Notes: generated by a model not told the origin, from the sequence alone. Numbered from the stretch's first letter, positions 10,326-22,015 are shown. The stretch: DNA of 64,000 bases from Rhododendron vialii (GCF_030253575.1 NC_080567.1:37663501-37727500), one strand, 5' to 3'. Translations and numbers: made by a program.

Positions 10326-12480
10326 TTACGAGCTCATTGTCGACATAACTTATGTGTATGCATGTAATAATGAGCTTATCGTCTATATAACTTAGGACAT
10401 GTTTGCAGGATACGTGATGTTACTATCAACAGCTCTCTACTCTTAATTTTCTGGAGCTTCAGATCTCATGTTTGGGTTTTTATAACCGATAAGTTGTACT
10501 GGTTTCTTGATTTGAGTTCTTCTGTTCTATTTTGAATCTGTAATCAATGGGCCCATGAGTGGGCAACTCAAGGGGGGTTTATACTTGGGGAGCACTTATA
10601 CGTGGGCAACCAAAAGGATTATAACCCACAAATTGATAGCAGAGGTTATAAGCCTTTTGGATTCTCCTGGAGGTTTCAAGCCCCTTGGGTTTTCCTGGTT
10701 AATGAGCTATCAATGGAGGAGGGCTTTATAAGCTCTTCCGTTACCAGAAAATTCTCTCTCAATCTTATTGGTCTTAGACTGTGGATATGGGTGTATAACT
10801 CTGGTAGTATATACATCACCGGAGCACGCTAAATTCGTGGGATTCTGTCAAGCAAGCTCTCAACGAGGTAGAACATCTTTGCCGATCCGATGTCGCTGCC
10901 ATAAGGTAACCCCGAAATTGAACTTCCGCTGCGTCAATTTCTAGGAGAATCCTTGAGCTTGGAACCGATGCAAGTATATATGCTCATATTTTGGGTACGT
11001 TCTGGACATAACTAAAGTTGTATTCCTCGACGGCTAGGCGTTTTATTCTGGAGTGGGATTCCTGTCGGGGGGAATTCCTCTTCCTGTCTCAACTGATCAT
11101 TTTCAACCTTAGGTTGTGACAATATTGAGGCGTGTGATTCGGTTTAAGCGTGATTGAATGGAGTTGCAAACAATTTGCTCCCTAGCTAGGTTTTGGCCAC
11201 GCCAGAATTTGTTCATTGAAGAAACTCTCGACTATATTTGTTTTGACAATTGACAACTTCTTTTAATTTCTACTAGAATTCAATATTTACGACTGTAGTT
11301 ATCATAAGAAGGGAATTAATTAATGAATCTTCTGCACTCCATTAATGTACTAAATGGTCCAGTTATGCCCGTTTGTGGGTCCATTTTGGATGTACGTTGA
11401 TGATTAAAACTGCTCTATTTCGAGAGCCTGTCGAGAATATCAACTTAACCAAAAATCTCATTGATTACTTGATCTAATTTCACTTGATATGAATTTAAAA
11501 TATATTTACTTTGAGATAAATGAGTTTGATGGGCGCCAATATAATTCAGTGTTGCAACCGTTTTCAAAATATATATTCTGAAGAAAAAAAAAGATTTTTG
11601 ACGATATCCTCAATGAGCTCTACAAAAATAATATGTTCCGATCATCAAAGTATGCTAGAAAAATGCTCACAAACGACTAGCAAGCATAACTGAACAGATT
11701 AGTTCATTCAATGGACTGTAGAGATCAAATTCCCAATTATGCACGTTGTGTGATATGCTCATAAGCTTAGAGAATGAGCAACACAGTCACAATTAAATTG
11801 CGGCCCATACAAGTTGTAACTTGCTCAGGAACGAATATGTACGGAATAGAAAGTTTCCAACTGCCCAAGTGAAAAGTGTTACAAATATTAAAGAAACTAG
11901 TAGATTTAATTATGAAACGTGCTACACACATTTTATCAAGGAACACTCGGGAATACACAAAACAACTTGGCTTTTGAGAAGTCAATGTAGGAGGTGAGAA
12001 AAACTTGCCGAACCCCGAATTCGTAAAGATAGATTTAAATGAATTTGGGAGGAGATTTTCGAAGAATGAAATTAGAAATCTATCGGAAAAACACTCTTTT
12101 CCTCGTATTATTCAAGGAAAACTGCTCATCTCTCTTTTTAGCTTGTTGAAAGAAATTAAAAGAGGAAAGGAAATTTTCCAAAAAACTTTCGTTCCTTATT
12201 TGGTTCCTAGCAAGAAAAAGAATAAGAAAATTTTCCAAAAAGAAGTTCATCCCTTTCTCCTTTTTCCCCCTAATTTCCCTCTTAATTTTGCCGTTCTTTC
12301 TTGTACTACTAACACTTTTTTATCCTCTCATTCAAAACAGAGCATTAATGTTTTCCTTTTAGAAATACTCCTACTTGAAGCAAACTGTGTTTGGAGCCGT
12401 TTGATATACGAGAGCCCATATTCATCGAATGGCTCTAGATGCAGCAGCGTTTTGTTGTTGTGTTCTGCACCTGCTCTTTG
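10326..12480. other. 3' flank of RBR copy 2 and 5' flank of copy 3
   Basis: No gene. The copy-2 unit continues to about 11960 and includes CGACGGCTAGGCGTTTTATT near 11031. It contains a copy-2-specific stretch at about 10545-10960 of unknown origin. The segment 11540-11960 is closely matched by 26515-27010 downstream of copy 4. From about 12010 the copy-3 upstream sequence begins (GATAGATTTAAATGAATTTG), which is matched at 22480. Confidence 0.7.
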
Positions 12481-12656
12481 ACATATCCAAACACCGTCTA
12501 TGAGTCTATCCATTCCAACGGGGAAAGAAGTCCTCCATATCCAGGAGACAAGAGTTTCTCCTTCTTCCAAAACCCTCACATTCTGCAACCAAGATTCCAA
12601 GTAAAAAGAAATACCAAAGCAAAACTCAGCAATAATACTCAAAACCAAACTTCACA

Positions 12657-15600
12657 ATGGGCAACAAGAACTCAACAAAACGTCCCTTCACCTGCGAAAT
12701 ATGCATCGAACCCATGTTATCAAACAAAAAGAAGTTCCAAAACAACAACCTCTGCGTCCACCCGTTTTGCAACGAATGCATTGCCAAGTACGTACAGTTT
12801 AAGATCGAGGACGATCGGGTCGCTGGAATCAAGTGCCCCGGGTCAAACTGCGACAAGTTGCTGGATCCGCTCTGCTGCCGAGCCCTGATACCTCCCAAAG
12901 CGTTCGACCGGTGGTGCGATCTTCTGTGCGATAGGGCCCTGTTGGGGCTGGACCGGTGTTACTGCCCGAACCGGGATTGTTCGGCCGAGGTGGTGAACGA
13001 GTGTGGTGGGATCGTGAAGAAGTCGAAGTGTCCCAATTGTAAAGAGTGGTTTTGTTTTAAATGTAGGGTTACTTGGCACGCGGGGTATCTGTGCGAGGAG
13101 CTGAGAGATTGGAGTGATGTTGCGTTTGCGGATTTTGTTGCGAGGAAGAAGTGGATGAGGTGTCCAAAGTGTCGACACTGTGTTGAGCGCTTTTATGGTT
13201 GCTCCTTTATTAAGTGCAGGTTCTCTCTCTCTCTCTCTCTATATATAGATGTTCGAGAATGCGTTGCATGTGCAAATCATGTGATACAAATATTGTATTC
13301 GATTAAACCCAGGAATTGGTGACATTCCTTCATTTCCATCCCAAAGATGAAAAGAAGTAATGAAATTTGGGTTGTGAAAGAAGGAAATAAATTAGAAAAT
13401 ATTTTGAAGTGATAGTTTTTTTTTTCCTTACTGGCAGTTTCTTGAGGTAGTTCAAGGGAAGGAGTTTTTATTTAAATTTTCGGTTTGAGTAAAAAGAAGG
13501 GTAAGGCCTTGAGATGCTTCTTAATTAGGCAATAATTTTCAAGTATAATGTTATTGTTTGATTTTTTGGTGGGCCTAGATATATCACTGCACATATAATT
13601 GTATGCGCATATTTTATCTTACGAGGGAGGAGTTAGTAAGTTAGTCCACAGAAAATTGAAAAGTTGTCCATAACCCAAAATTCACAAACACCCATGAGCC
13701 CCTTCAAATTAAAGGTTTCCCACAAGAGAGGACCAGAAAATACCATCGGGCTACATATTTGCGACTTTTGACGATCTTCTAATGCGGCTTTTTTTCCATC
13801 GCTTTCTAATATGTATTTTATGTTTGTTAGTGGAGAGAGGAAAAATGAAAGAAAATATCATGAAATTTGTAACCTAGAATTCTGAACTTGGAACTCTCAA
13901 TTCTTAATCAAGTGGGTTATATTATATATTGGAAAACAAATGAGGTCCCGTTCTGCAGGTTCTTATTTTTCGTTTTATAAGATAAGTCATTCTCTCACTG
14001 TGATGGGCCGAACCGTTGGGACCATTGGACAGGCCCAAGGGAAGTGGGTGGAACTGGATGTTGGGCTCGCCTAGCTGGCCCCGTATGCATCGTCTAGATT
14101 GGAGGCCCAACAGGATAGCAGCATAGCCGAGGAGAGGTGGGCCGGACCGAAGGGTCCAACCCATCGGTTTATGGCCTAGTTTGTGAGCCCCTGGACCGAG
14201 CCTTCGGGTTGGGCTAGTAGGCCGGATTGGTCAGTCGGTTTGGTTTGACCCATGTAGAGGCCACGCAGAGATTCCTCTTGCTGGTTTCAAAGGGACCTGG
14301 AATGTCTTGGAAGTGAGGCAGTTATACGTGACGTCACGGGCATGTGCCGTGGGTCATGGTCACTCTTGGTTTGGAGAGCAAGTACGTTCGCCTATATAAG
14401 TGGAGGCATAAACCTAAAGAAAGGTACGCATGCCTACATCACACTAAAAGTGCTCTCTCTCTCTCTCTCCCTCTCTCTCTCTCTCTCTCCTCTTCCTGTA
14501 TTCTGACTTGCTCGTCGAAGGGGCGAGAGGTGGCCAACCGCCTCACGCCTCGTTGCAGGTTCACAGCAGAGCAGAGGAGGGGCAATCCGGAGAAGCTGTG
14601 AAGAGAAGCCACCATCCACACTCATAGTATATCACCTTTAATTTAAAAAATAAGTACTTATATAATTAAAATTTTACTCAGTGGATCGGGGGTTGAGGAC
14701 ATCTTACAAAGTCCTTCCATGAATTGAAAATAGTTTCCCATGATAAACTTGAATGTTGTGAAAATGATAAACTTGAAGGTAAGGCCTGCCAGGCCATATG
14801 CCCCGTTCCCCAATTAGATGTTTGGATGTGAGCTATACTCCACGAAAGCCAAACAGGCGTATGGCCTTGCCTTGCCATTTGACCTCTCTTCCCGTGTGAC
14901 TAGGAATGCTCAGTGACAACTTCTCAATTGTCACCACCTGGCCTCTCTTGCTACCACGGTAGCACTTAGTGTGGTCAACACCAATCGTATTCAGGCAAGG
15001 GAGCTTACACTCATTCACATTGGTTCATCCTGCAATGCCCTGGGCCTTTTGCTCTTCTAACGTATAAGGTGGCCGGCCATTCGTCAATTGATATAGCTCT
15101 TGAAGACTTTCTTACTGCTTTCACCCCAGGAGATGGATTGATGCCCAACCCATCGATGGATGATTCCAGCCAGAAAAGAAAGAAAGATCCGCAGAACGGG
15201 CCGACAATGGACTCTCTTTAGGAAGAAATGAAAGACTGGCTAGCTCAACGAAGTGGGCTAGGAATCAACTCAAGCCTTCTTCTCAGGCGGGGACCAGCAA
15301 AATCGGGGACGTGAGATGCTTGAAACTTTCGATTCTTTTAGATGTCACTGCCCATTGAATAGATATTGAGGCTCTCCTCATCTGCTTTTTCTTCTTTTGA
15401 TTGACTCCCAAACCATGAGGAAACATAAGAAATCTGGGATTTGAGTCATTTGACCCGCAACAAAATGGAAAAAAAATGTGTAGTTGTTGGTCGCGGGCCA
15501 GCATCCTACCCACGCGGGTCGAACCGTGGCGCTCGGGGCCTGCCACGCTATGGTATAAGGAAATAGAGTTGCGCCTTTACCACTGCGGGTTTTGGTAAGA

Positions 15601-16179
15601 TAGTAAGCGCTTGATCTTACAAGTGGTATCAGAGCCAAGGTCGCGGGTTCGACTACCCTGGATGGCATGCTGCTTGCGGGCAAGTGCTGGGGGGAGGATT
15701 GTTGGTCGCGGGCCAGCATCTTGCCCACGCTGGTCGAACCGTGGCGCTTGGGGCCTACTACGCTATGGTATAAGGAAATAGAGTTGCGTCTTTACCACTA
15801 CCTGCGGGTTTTGGTAAGATGGTAAGCGCTTGATCCTACAGTAGTACTGGCAATTCTTGATCATCTTCGTCGTCGTCGTCTTCTTCAGTTTATTGTTTGT
15901 TTTCTTGGTGGCCAAATAGTTGAAATCCCGTGAAAAAGGTCATAAAAAAAGGTTTAGGATGTTGGGAAAGAAAGCCTAATCTGATTCTTTCTTACTTTTT
16001 TAATTTGGGATTGTAGATGTGGGAGCAGTTTCTGCTACAAGTGTGGAAAGGAGGTGTATGACCACAGGTGTGACTGCAAAGGTAAAGCTAACAACGAAGA
16101 TACAACTAACAACAACGAAGATACAGCTACGTGCACATGCACGGGTGGTTTCATTTTTTTTTTTCAAAAATTTATGTGA
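12657..16179 (+). CDS. RBR E3 ligase, array copy 3 (diverged tail)
   Basis: Exons 12657-13219 and 16017-16179 encode 241 residues. RING1 is C13, C16, C33, H35, C38, C41, C60, C65; IBR is C103, C108, C125, C128, C133, C136, H141, C146; RING2 is C169, C172, catalytic C182, C187, C189, C194 and C197. The N-terminal MGNKNS motif is kept, but the proline-rich linker of copies 1 and 2 is missing. After RING2 the hydrophobic anchor is gone. It is replaced by a KANNEDTTNNNEDTATCTCTG low-complexity stretch and a short FIFFF end that depends on a run of 11 T. An altered location or partial loss of function is plausible. The start at 12657 is preferred because it aligns with the other copies. The intron holds a solo LTR and a TRIM. 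Confidence 0.7.
13948..14665. mobile_element. MITE-like repeat split by a solo LTR
   Basis: The flanks of the solo LTR (TTATAAGATAAGTCATTCTC on the left, CACCTTTAATTTAAAAAATA on the right) join into a sequence that is present uninterrupted, in reverse orientation, at about 52180-52260, and partly at 5985-6040. The LTR therefore landed in an older dispersed repeat. Confidence 0.6.
13999..14620. mobile_element. solo LTR in the RBR-3 intron
   Basis: A 622-bp element that starts TGTGATGGGCC and ends CCATCCACA (TG...CA, with TGTG/CACA inverted ends). The 5-bp flanks are CTCAC (13994-13998) and CTCAT (14621-14625), a target duplication with one change. Inside are a TATA-like TATATAAG near 14393 and a (CT)n tract at about 14453-14489. 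No internal retroviral sequence remains, as expected after LTR-LTR recombination. Its strand is not resolved. Confidence 0.7.
15485..15840 (+). mobile_element. complete TRIM (terminal-repeat retrotransposon in miniature)
   Basis: 5' LTR 15485-15621 and 3' LTR 15700-15840 are near-identical, start TGTTGG and end TACA. The 78-bp interior begins with a primer-binding site (TGGTATCAGAGCC, complementary to initiator Met-tRNA) two bases past the LTR and ends with a purine tract GGGGGGAGGA. Perfect 5-bp target duplication GTAGT at 15480-15484 and 15841-15845. There is no coding capacity, so it relies on proteins from another element. The few LTR differences suggest a fairly recent insertion. Confidence 0.92.
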
Positions 16180-16769
16180 TTCTCTTACTAGTACTGTTTC
16201 TTGGTTCTATAGTTTGCCCGCATTATCTTGACCAATTATGAACTTATGTGTAATCAATTTTGAGCTTACTGTCGACATAACTTGTGACATGTTTAATTGT
16301 ATTGGGTTTCTTGAATTCAGTTCTTTTTCTTCATATCTATTTTGAGCTCTTGAATGTGAAATTACTCATGCAAAGTATATGTGCTGATGTTGAGCTTTAA
16401 ATCACATCTAAAAGAGTGGCACACATGTATCCTAGGCATAGGGATCGATGTGCACTGGGGCAATTTCGGCGGAATTCTCAACCAACTCATATTTGGCGGG
16501 TTCAATATTTTTTGCCCTTAACCATCCTTCACAACTTCTAATGGGTCGGTTGAGTTACTTAACAGTTTTGAACCACACATTAAGGCAAGGTAGGGGTAAC
16601 AATTTTGAAATGTAATAAAAAAAATTAGATAAGAAAGCAAAAAATGAGACACAAGATTACCATTGGGCATTTATAAGAGCAAGTTTAAGTACAAGAACAA
16701 ACAAGATTTTAAAGTTCATACTTTATAGCAAAGTGCATGCTATTTTTCAGCACAACGTAGCAGGTTAGG

Positions 16770-16985
16770 TTTTTATTTTTATATCCAGGTGTTTGGGCCG
16801 GGCTAGTTTACGTTCACCTCGACTAACCCTGGGGACCATAAACCCACTTGAAGTCGGAACAAATGCTTTGTCTTGACTTGCTCTAAAAGAATCGATAGCA
16901 CGTAAGAGATTTTAAATCTGAGACCTTAGTAAAAAGTAAATCCTTAAGACCCAGGCCTTGGCCTTGGCCCCGAGGCCAACCCCTT
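16770..16985 (-). mobile_element. tRNA-derived SINE downstream of RBR copy 3
   Basis: On the minus strand it begins with GGGGTTGGCCTCGGGGCCAA (box-A region, compare GTTGGCCTAGTGGC in the copy near 28.49 kb) and ends near the conserved plant SINE tail GGTTAGTCGAGGTG...GGCCC...ACACCTGG. The same element lies at the matching place in copies 4 (truncated) and 5, so it predates their duplication. Confidence 0.7.
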
Positions 16986-17299
16986 GGGATTAGCAAATTG
17001 GTGTGTTTCATGGCAAAGTTAAGAGAATTTAACCTGCAACCCAACCCGCTACCACCCAGGTTATCACCCATCCAACTCGGCTTGTTCATTCGCTCCAAAA
17101 TTGCGGGTGTCCGTGAGGATTGGCTCGAGTTTATTCAATTTTGCGATTTTTTTTATTCAGGAATGGCATTTCTGTTGGGGGATTTCCTCTTCCCGTCTCA
17201 GCTCATTTTCAACCGATGGGATAATTTTGGGACACTTTTGTCCTGTTTATGTGCGTTAAGAACAAAGTCACAAACAATTTGCCCCTAGATTTTGGCCAC

Positions 17300-18500
17300 G
17301 CCAGCATTTATTCATTGAATCAACTCCATCCTGTTGATTCAATGAACAACACAAGGGAATGGAGGAAAATTATTCCTTGGATATTTCTGACTTACACAAG
17401 TACTTGTTCATTTTTTTTTGTGTTTATTAGTTTTGCGCCAAACTATTATTCCTTACACAGGTACTTTTAAACGGTGACTTTATCACAATCAAGACCATAA
17501 GATAAAGCCTATAAACATTTAGTTGCCGATGAAAAATAAAAGAGAGAGATATAAAGCCTATAATCACAATCAACATGAGGACAAATTATTCTATGCCTCT
17601 AAACACAAGCCAGGGACAGACCTACGTACCCGGGGGCATGCAGGGTCGTGTGCCCCCACTCAAGACACCCTTTTTTTTTTATTTGTAAGATTATATGTTT
17701 AGCATTATTATACGGGAGTTTTATATAATTAGCATACACACTTTTGTATTTCTCGAAAATAACGATACAACAACAAAACCCATGTAGTCTCCAATCAATG
17801 AGGTACAGGCGGGGGAAGATTGGAGACAGACCTAACTTTTGGCAATATGCACAAAGTGACTGCTCTCATAATACCACTGAGACAGTGGGGCCCCCCTATA
17901 CCTGTTTTGCTGCGAAACCATACCCACAAATCAGAGCCAAATGGCATCAGAGAGGGCAGGCTTAGAGACCCAATTCAATTTCTCGAAAATAATGATACAT
18001 GATTAATTTTGTTCTTCAACTTTCATTGTATAATTCAATTATTATTATTGATTTGTAAACTATCTGTCTGCTTGGAGTTTGTATTTCTCGATTTTCTTTA
18101 ATTTTAACGGTCTTTGGAAAATATTTTAAAAGAAAGTCATAATATGGTTTTAAAAACTTGTCGATGAGAATGCAAATCATAAATAAAAGTTTCGTCTAAG
18201 ATCTCTTGTGCTTATTTTTGTATCCTTTTAAAAAATTAAAGCATGCACTATAAACTTTTTATAGTTAGTAATGCACGTCTTAATGTAGTAGTATCCTATT
18301 GTGGTTGGTTAGGAAAATAATTTTTTATGATTGCCCTGATCCTATGCTGATTTTTTATGTGTGGTTCCTAAAATCAACTGTATGGAACCCACATAAATGT
18401 ATGGTGAAAAGAGTTTCGAGTACCGTCACGTGATGCCGCAAGTGCACTGAATAATTGCTCCAATATGAGACTTCGAATCCTACTAGCTAGGAAATGGAGA
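17300..18500. other. intergenic DNA with dispersed repeat fragments
   Basis: No gene. Around 17590-17680 is a GC-rich fragment with GGGGGCATG and CCCCC ends. Around 17764-17960 a stretch starting CAACAACAAAACCCATGTAG and containing AGACCTAAC resembles a common plant short dispersed repeat. Neither can be classified securely. Confidence 0.5.
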
Positions 18501-18502
18501 GC

Positions 18503-18511
18503 CTATAAGTA
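18503..18511 (+). promoter_or_regulatory. putative TATA box of the 18.6-kb gene
   Basis: CTATAAGTA lies about 100 bp upstream of the ATG at 18604, a suitable distance for a plant core promoter with a short leader. The match is by motif only. Confidence 0.4.
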
Positions 18512-18603
18512 GAAGGTACGGAAGAACCACCTAGGCAGACTCAAACGAACGAAACAAAGCCCTTTTCAATTGAGACAGTTCCATTCCTGTACGTGCTTCA
18601 TTC

Positions 18604-19749
18604 ATGGATTCCAAACCCCAGTTCAGTTATCAAAGAGTTTCCGATCCAGGAAGTACGGATGCGCGATATCGATTATGCGAATCTACATCGTTTTGTTTAC
18701 TTTTGTGGTCTTTCCTAGTCCTGTTAAGTGGTCTCGATGATCTAGCCTCACCGTGTCTTAATGATCTAGCCTCACGGTCTCCTGCAGCTTGGAAAACGAT
18801 GGCCGCAATCTTGAAAAAGGATGCTTGGCAGGTTCGCGGGATGATTTATGCCTTTTCTGCTACTATCCTTTTTGTTGCAATTAGGGATAAGAGTTCTACG
18901 GAACCATATCCTCCCGAGACAGGAAAAATCATCTCCAAAGCTTTAGGTCAACAATACAGAACTCATGTTGCGTTTTTTATTCGTGCGTGGATTCATGTGT
19001 GGGCTCGCCTAATAGCCGGAGGAAATTGGTTGTTTGCTGGTTCTCTATCCTCGGTATCTATAGCCTTCGTTATCCAATTCATGGCGGTAGCATCTAGCAT
19101 GGATTCTTCGATTCTGGCAAGGTGGGTTATGGCTCAATCTACTGTGCATGGTTGCTATTATTCTCGCTTTCCAAGGCTATTTCCTTCAGGTTGGCGTCTC
19201 ATTCATTCCTTTCCTCCCAGCAATCTATGCCATGGTGAGTTAGTGTATATCTTCTTGTAATCCCTTGCAATTAATTTTGCTTGAAATTCGTTTACCTCTC
19301 TCGAAGTAAAGCTGTATAAATCGAGTTTATACAGTTTCCAATATCCTTTGCTTGTAAACCACTTACCACTGCGCTATGTCAATGCTCTTTATGACCACCT
19401 GGTACGTATATATAGTCCAAAATACATAACACTACACTTGTACTAATAAACTTGTTTTAATCCCCTTTTTGTTTTCTTTCCTTCCAGCATAATTCGTTAG
19501 CATCAGTTTTCTTCATTTGAGGGCGAAGAGGAAACGAGATCAAAAACTGGTGGGCAAAATCAGAATGTTGCTAACAGCACGCAAATGGCGATCAAGGTCG
19601 CAAATACTGTTGAAATGTCTGTTATTGTGGCCGAAAATCAGAATGTTGCGAACACCACGCAAATGGCGATCAAGGTCGCAAATACAATTGACGTGGCCAA
19701 AAAAAGATTGGATTCAGTGGAAGATAATTGGGTGGTTGATATAAATTGA
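18604..19749 (+). pseudogene. putative membrane protein gene of unknown family, probably frameshifted
   Basis: I do not recognise the family. The frame from ATG 18604 is open for 218 codons. It shows hydrophobic stretches at about residues 30-44, 80-94 and 148-165 and a small repeat DDLASPCLNDLAS. Near 19095-19110 the plausible coding frame seems to shift: another frame continues as a very hydrophobic segment (LLCMVAIILAFQGYFLQVGV, then FIPFLPAIYAM) up to a good donor at 19235 (ATG|GTGAGT). That frame joins in phase to an exon starting at about 19502 after ...GTTAG (two alternative acceptors nearby) that ends in TGA at 19747-19749. This last exon encodes two copies of QNVAN(S/T)TQMAIKVANT. 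Either an unseen small intron or a frameshift near 19.1 kb is needed. It lies between RBR copies 3 and 4 and has no homologue in the other units. Confidence 0.4.
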
Positions 19750-19856
19750 GGAAGGTAAAGGATTCTGCGGCAGCAAAAACAACCAATTTTGTTGTTTCAT
19801 TTGCAGCTTACTTTGAAGTTGAATAATTTAAGTGTGGCTTTTGCTTTAATAATGTA

Positions 19857-20095
19857 CTACCTTCAATTCGCACCAAAATGTTTGTCCGTTTTGTAGAACG
19901 AGTACTTACACAAACGAGTACTTACAAATAATACATTTTCTTCAAAAAAAAAGTTCAAACTTTTTTCTCACAAATTAAGGAACTCGTTAATATCTAGTGA
20001 ATTGCTGAAAAAAGTTTGAACTTTTCTTGCAAAAATTGTATTAGTTTTAATTTTTTGTTTTGGACCGGATAGATATTTTGGGACAAAGGGATTCT
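19857..20095. mobile_element. Stowaway/Mariner-like MITE
   Basis: Flanked by TA. The left end carries CACCAAAATGTTTGTCCG and the right end CGGATAGATATTTTGGGACA as its inverted copy. Non-coding, about 239 bp. Confidence 0.65.
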
Positions 20096-20665
20096 TAGTT
20101 TTAGGAGTGTGTATTGATTTGTTTTAATTTTCTTAAAATAGCAAAGACTTGGGATTTGGTATGTTTCCCCAAGCTTTTGGTGGTTATTTGAAATCTTTTA
20201 TACTAGTTTGAGTTAAATCTCAATTATAGTAGTTTGAGTTAGATGGCCTGTTTCAACTAATATTGGTGTCCTGTGTCAATAATAGGAGACTTGTATAATG
20301 GACTTTGGAAAAGACTACAATACACACCTCTTATTTGGATGTTTATCATATGCACTCTCAAAATAATATGAATTGTAGAGAAAATATTTCGAATCATATT
20401 GCTAAAAAGTTACAATTTAAGTATAAAAGTTACAAATCCTAAAGTTACAAATTATATTGCTAAAAAGTTTTGATTTTATAGTATAAAAGTTACGAGATGC
20501 ACCAAAATGTTAAAAGGTGGTGGGTATCTAGCTAGCTAGTGTAACAAACAAGCAGTGGATAGGCTCTCCACCTTAGTTGTCCGAGAGGTAGAGGAGAGGT
20601 TTTGAGAAGCCTAGGTTTCAAGCGAGGGGGAGAGGAGCTCAGATACATAAACGGTAACAAGGAAT

Positions 20666-20851
20666 ATGAGAGAAAGGAAGGTAAGTTGAACAGAGAAGGG
20701 CATGTGGAGGGTGTATACGGAAAGTTGTGTAAATATCTAGGGAAGGTAAGTTGGATCCATATGAGAAAGGAAGGAAAGTTGAAGAGAGAAGGGTAAGTGG
20801 AGGGTGTATACGGAAAGTTATGTAAATATCTAAGGAAGGTAAGTTGAGGAT
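20666..20851. repeat. two-copy tandem repeat of about 95 bp
   Basis: Units at about 20666-20757 and 20761-20851 share GTGGAGGGTGTATACGGAAA and AAATATCTA(G/A)GGAAGGTAAG. Open frames across it are by-products of the repeat. Confidence 0.85.
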
Positions 20852-20916
20852 CCTGATCATTACAGGGAGTCTGTGTTGTGGCTCTCTCCGGTGAGGTTTT
20901 TTCAAGTTCATATATA

Positions 20917-21115
20917 TTGTGTGAGTGTGTGTGTGGGGGGGATATATATATATATATATGGAGTTTTTCCTCTGAAATTAGTGTGTGAATTGTGTGTGTG
21001 ATGTCCCTCCAGTCCTAACAGAGTTTGTTCGATATAAGTCTGCCTCATTTGAGGCCTTGTTTCCACTGACATTTTTGCACTAGAAATTATTAATGGCTTT
21101 TGTGAGATTGTTAAT
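20917..21115. repeat. dispersed duplication, copy A (with GT/AT microsatellite)
   Basis: A segment of about 195 bp starting at a GT/TA microsatellite and including GAAATTAGTGTGTGAATT, GATGTCCCTCC and GCACTAGAAATTATTAATGG. It is repeated at 27085-27275 just before the RBR copy-5 remnant. Confidence 0.8.
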
Positions 21116-22015
21116 ACTAAATTCAATTTTTTTTTATCAAAAATTAAGTTGTTTCCTTTAAACCAAAATATCCAACACATCTCTCACAAACACTATCTAT
21201 TATTTTTAGTTTAGTATAAACAACTTCACTACAAAACTTCTAGCTCATCGAAAATGCCCCTTAAGACTTAAATCGACAATCAACAGGCAACGGAACGGCA
21301 ACAAACGACGACGAACAAAGGGCAAAGACTTGACAAGGTGGGTTTGCCCTATAAATCTTCTTCAATCGACGTGATTCCCAACGGGGTTTTTTTGAACTGG
21401 AAAAGTTTCGAGGTTTGGGAGAGGTAATTTTTGTCCGTCTATTAGAAGTATTCCCATGTGTTTGTTCTTGATAAGAAAAAATTTATTTACGGAACTCCAT
21501 AAACGGAGCTCAATTATGTGCGTTCAAAAGTGTTTTGAACGATTCAGATTTTTAAAAAAAAATATTCTTTGAAAGAGTTTAACTATTCGCCGAAAGAGTT
21601 TAAAATTCGAACAATTAATTATTGAAACGGACGAATGAAATTGTGTTGATTCTGTTTTTCACGTATTCACATAGCTCCCTGAATAAGTATCTCTGGTTTG
21701 TTCTAACCATTTTTTCTCTTTTTTATCTTCCCGTTCCTTTCATTAATTAAGTTAAGTTATAACCCCAGAAACCAGGTTGCATTGCTACGTACATTGGATT
21801 CGTAATTTTTCCTTCCGAGAGATTATTCCATGTCCTTGGGGCACCGTCACGTGGTGCCCCAAGCCCCTTTTCAACCACATATTGGATGTGATATCCACAC
21901 TTATCTTGGTATCACGCCAAAATATGTGTTGGAAGGAGGCCCACAGGGGCATTGAATGATTTTTCTTCTCTAAGGCCATAGCATTTCAGGTGAGAAAAAC
22001 TCGTCAAATCACGAC
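21116..22015. other. intergenic DNA, no gene recognised
   Basis: A short open frame near 21777-21959 has no recognisable product. At 21838-21866 lies a compact inverted repeat (11-bp arms, CTTGGGGCACC / GGTGCCCCAAG) with a loop containing CACGT. From about 21991 (GTGAGAAAAACT) the sequence matches the left edge of the copy-3 unit near 11995. Confidence 0.55.

Noticed and set aside
15283-15728. Two minus-strand frames sharing RVGRMLARDQQ-like text
   Set aside because: The shared text is just the TRIM LTR read backwards twice; not a protein family.
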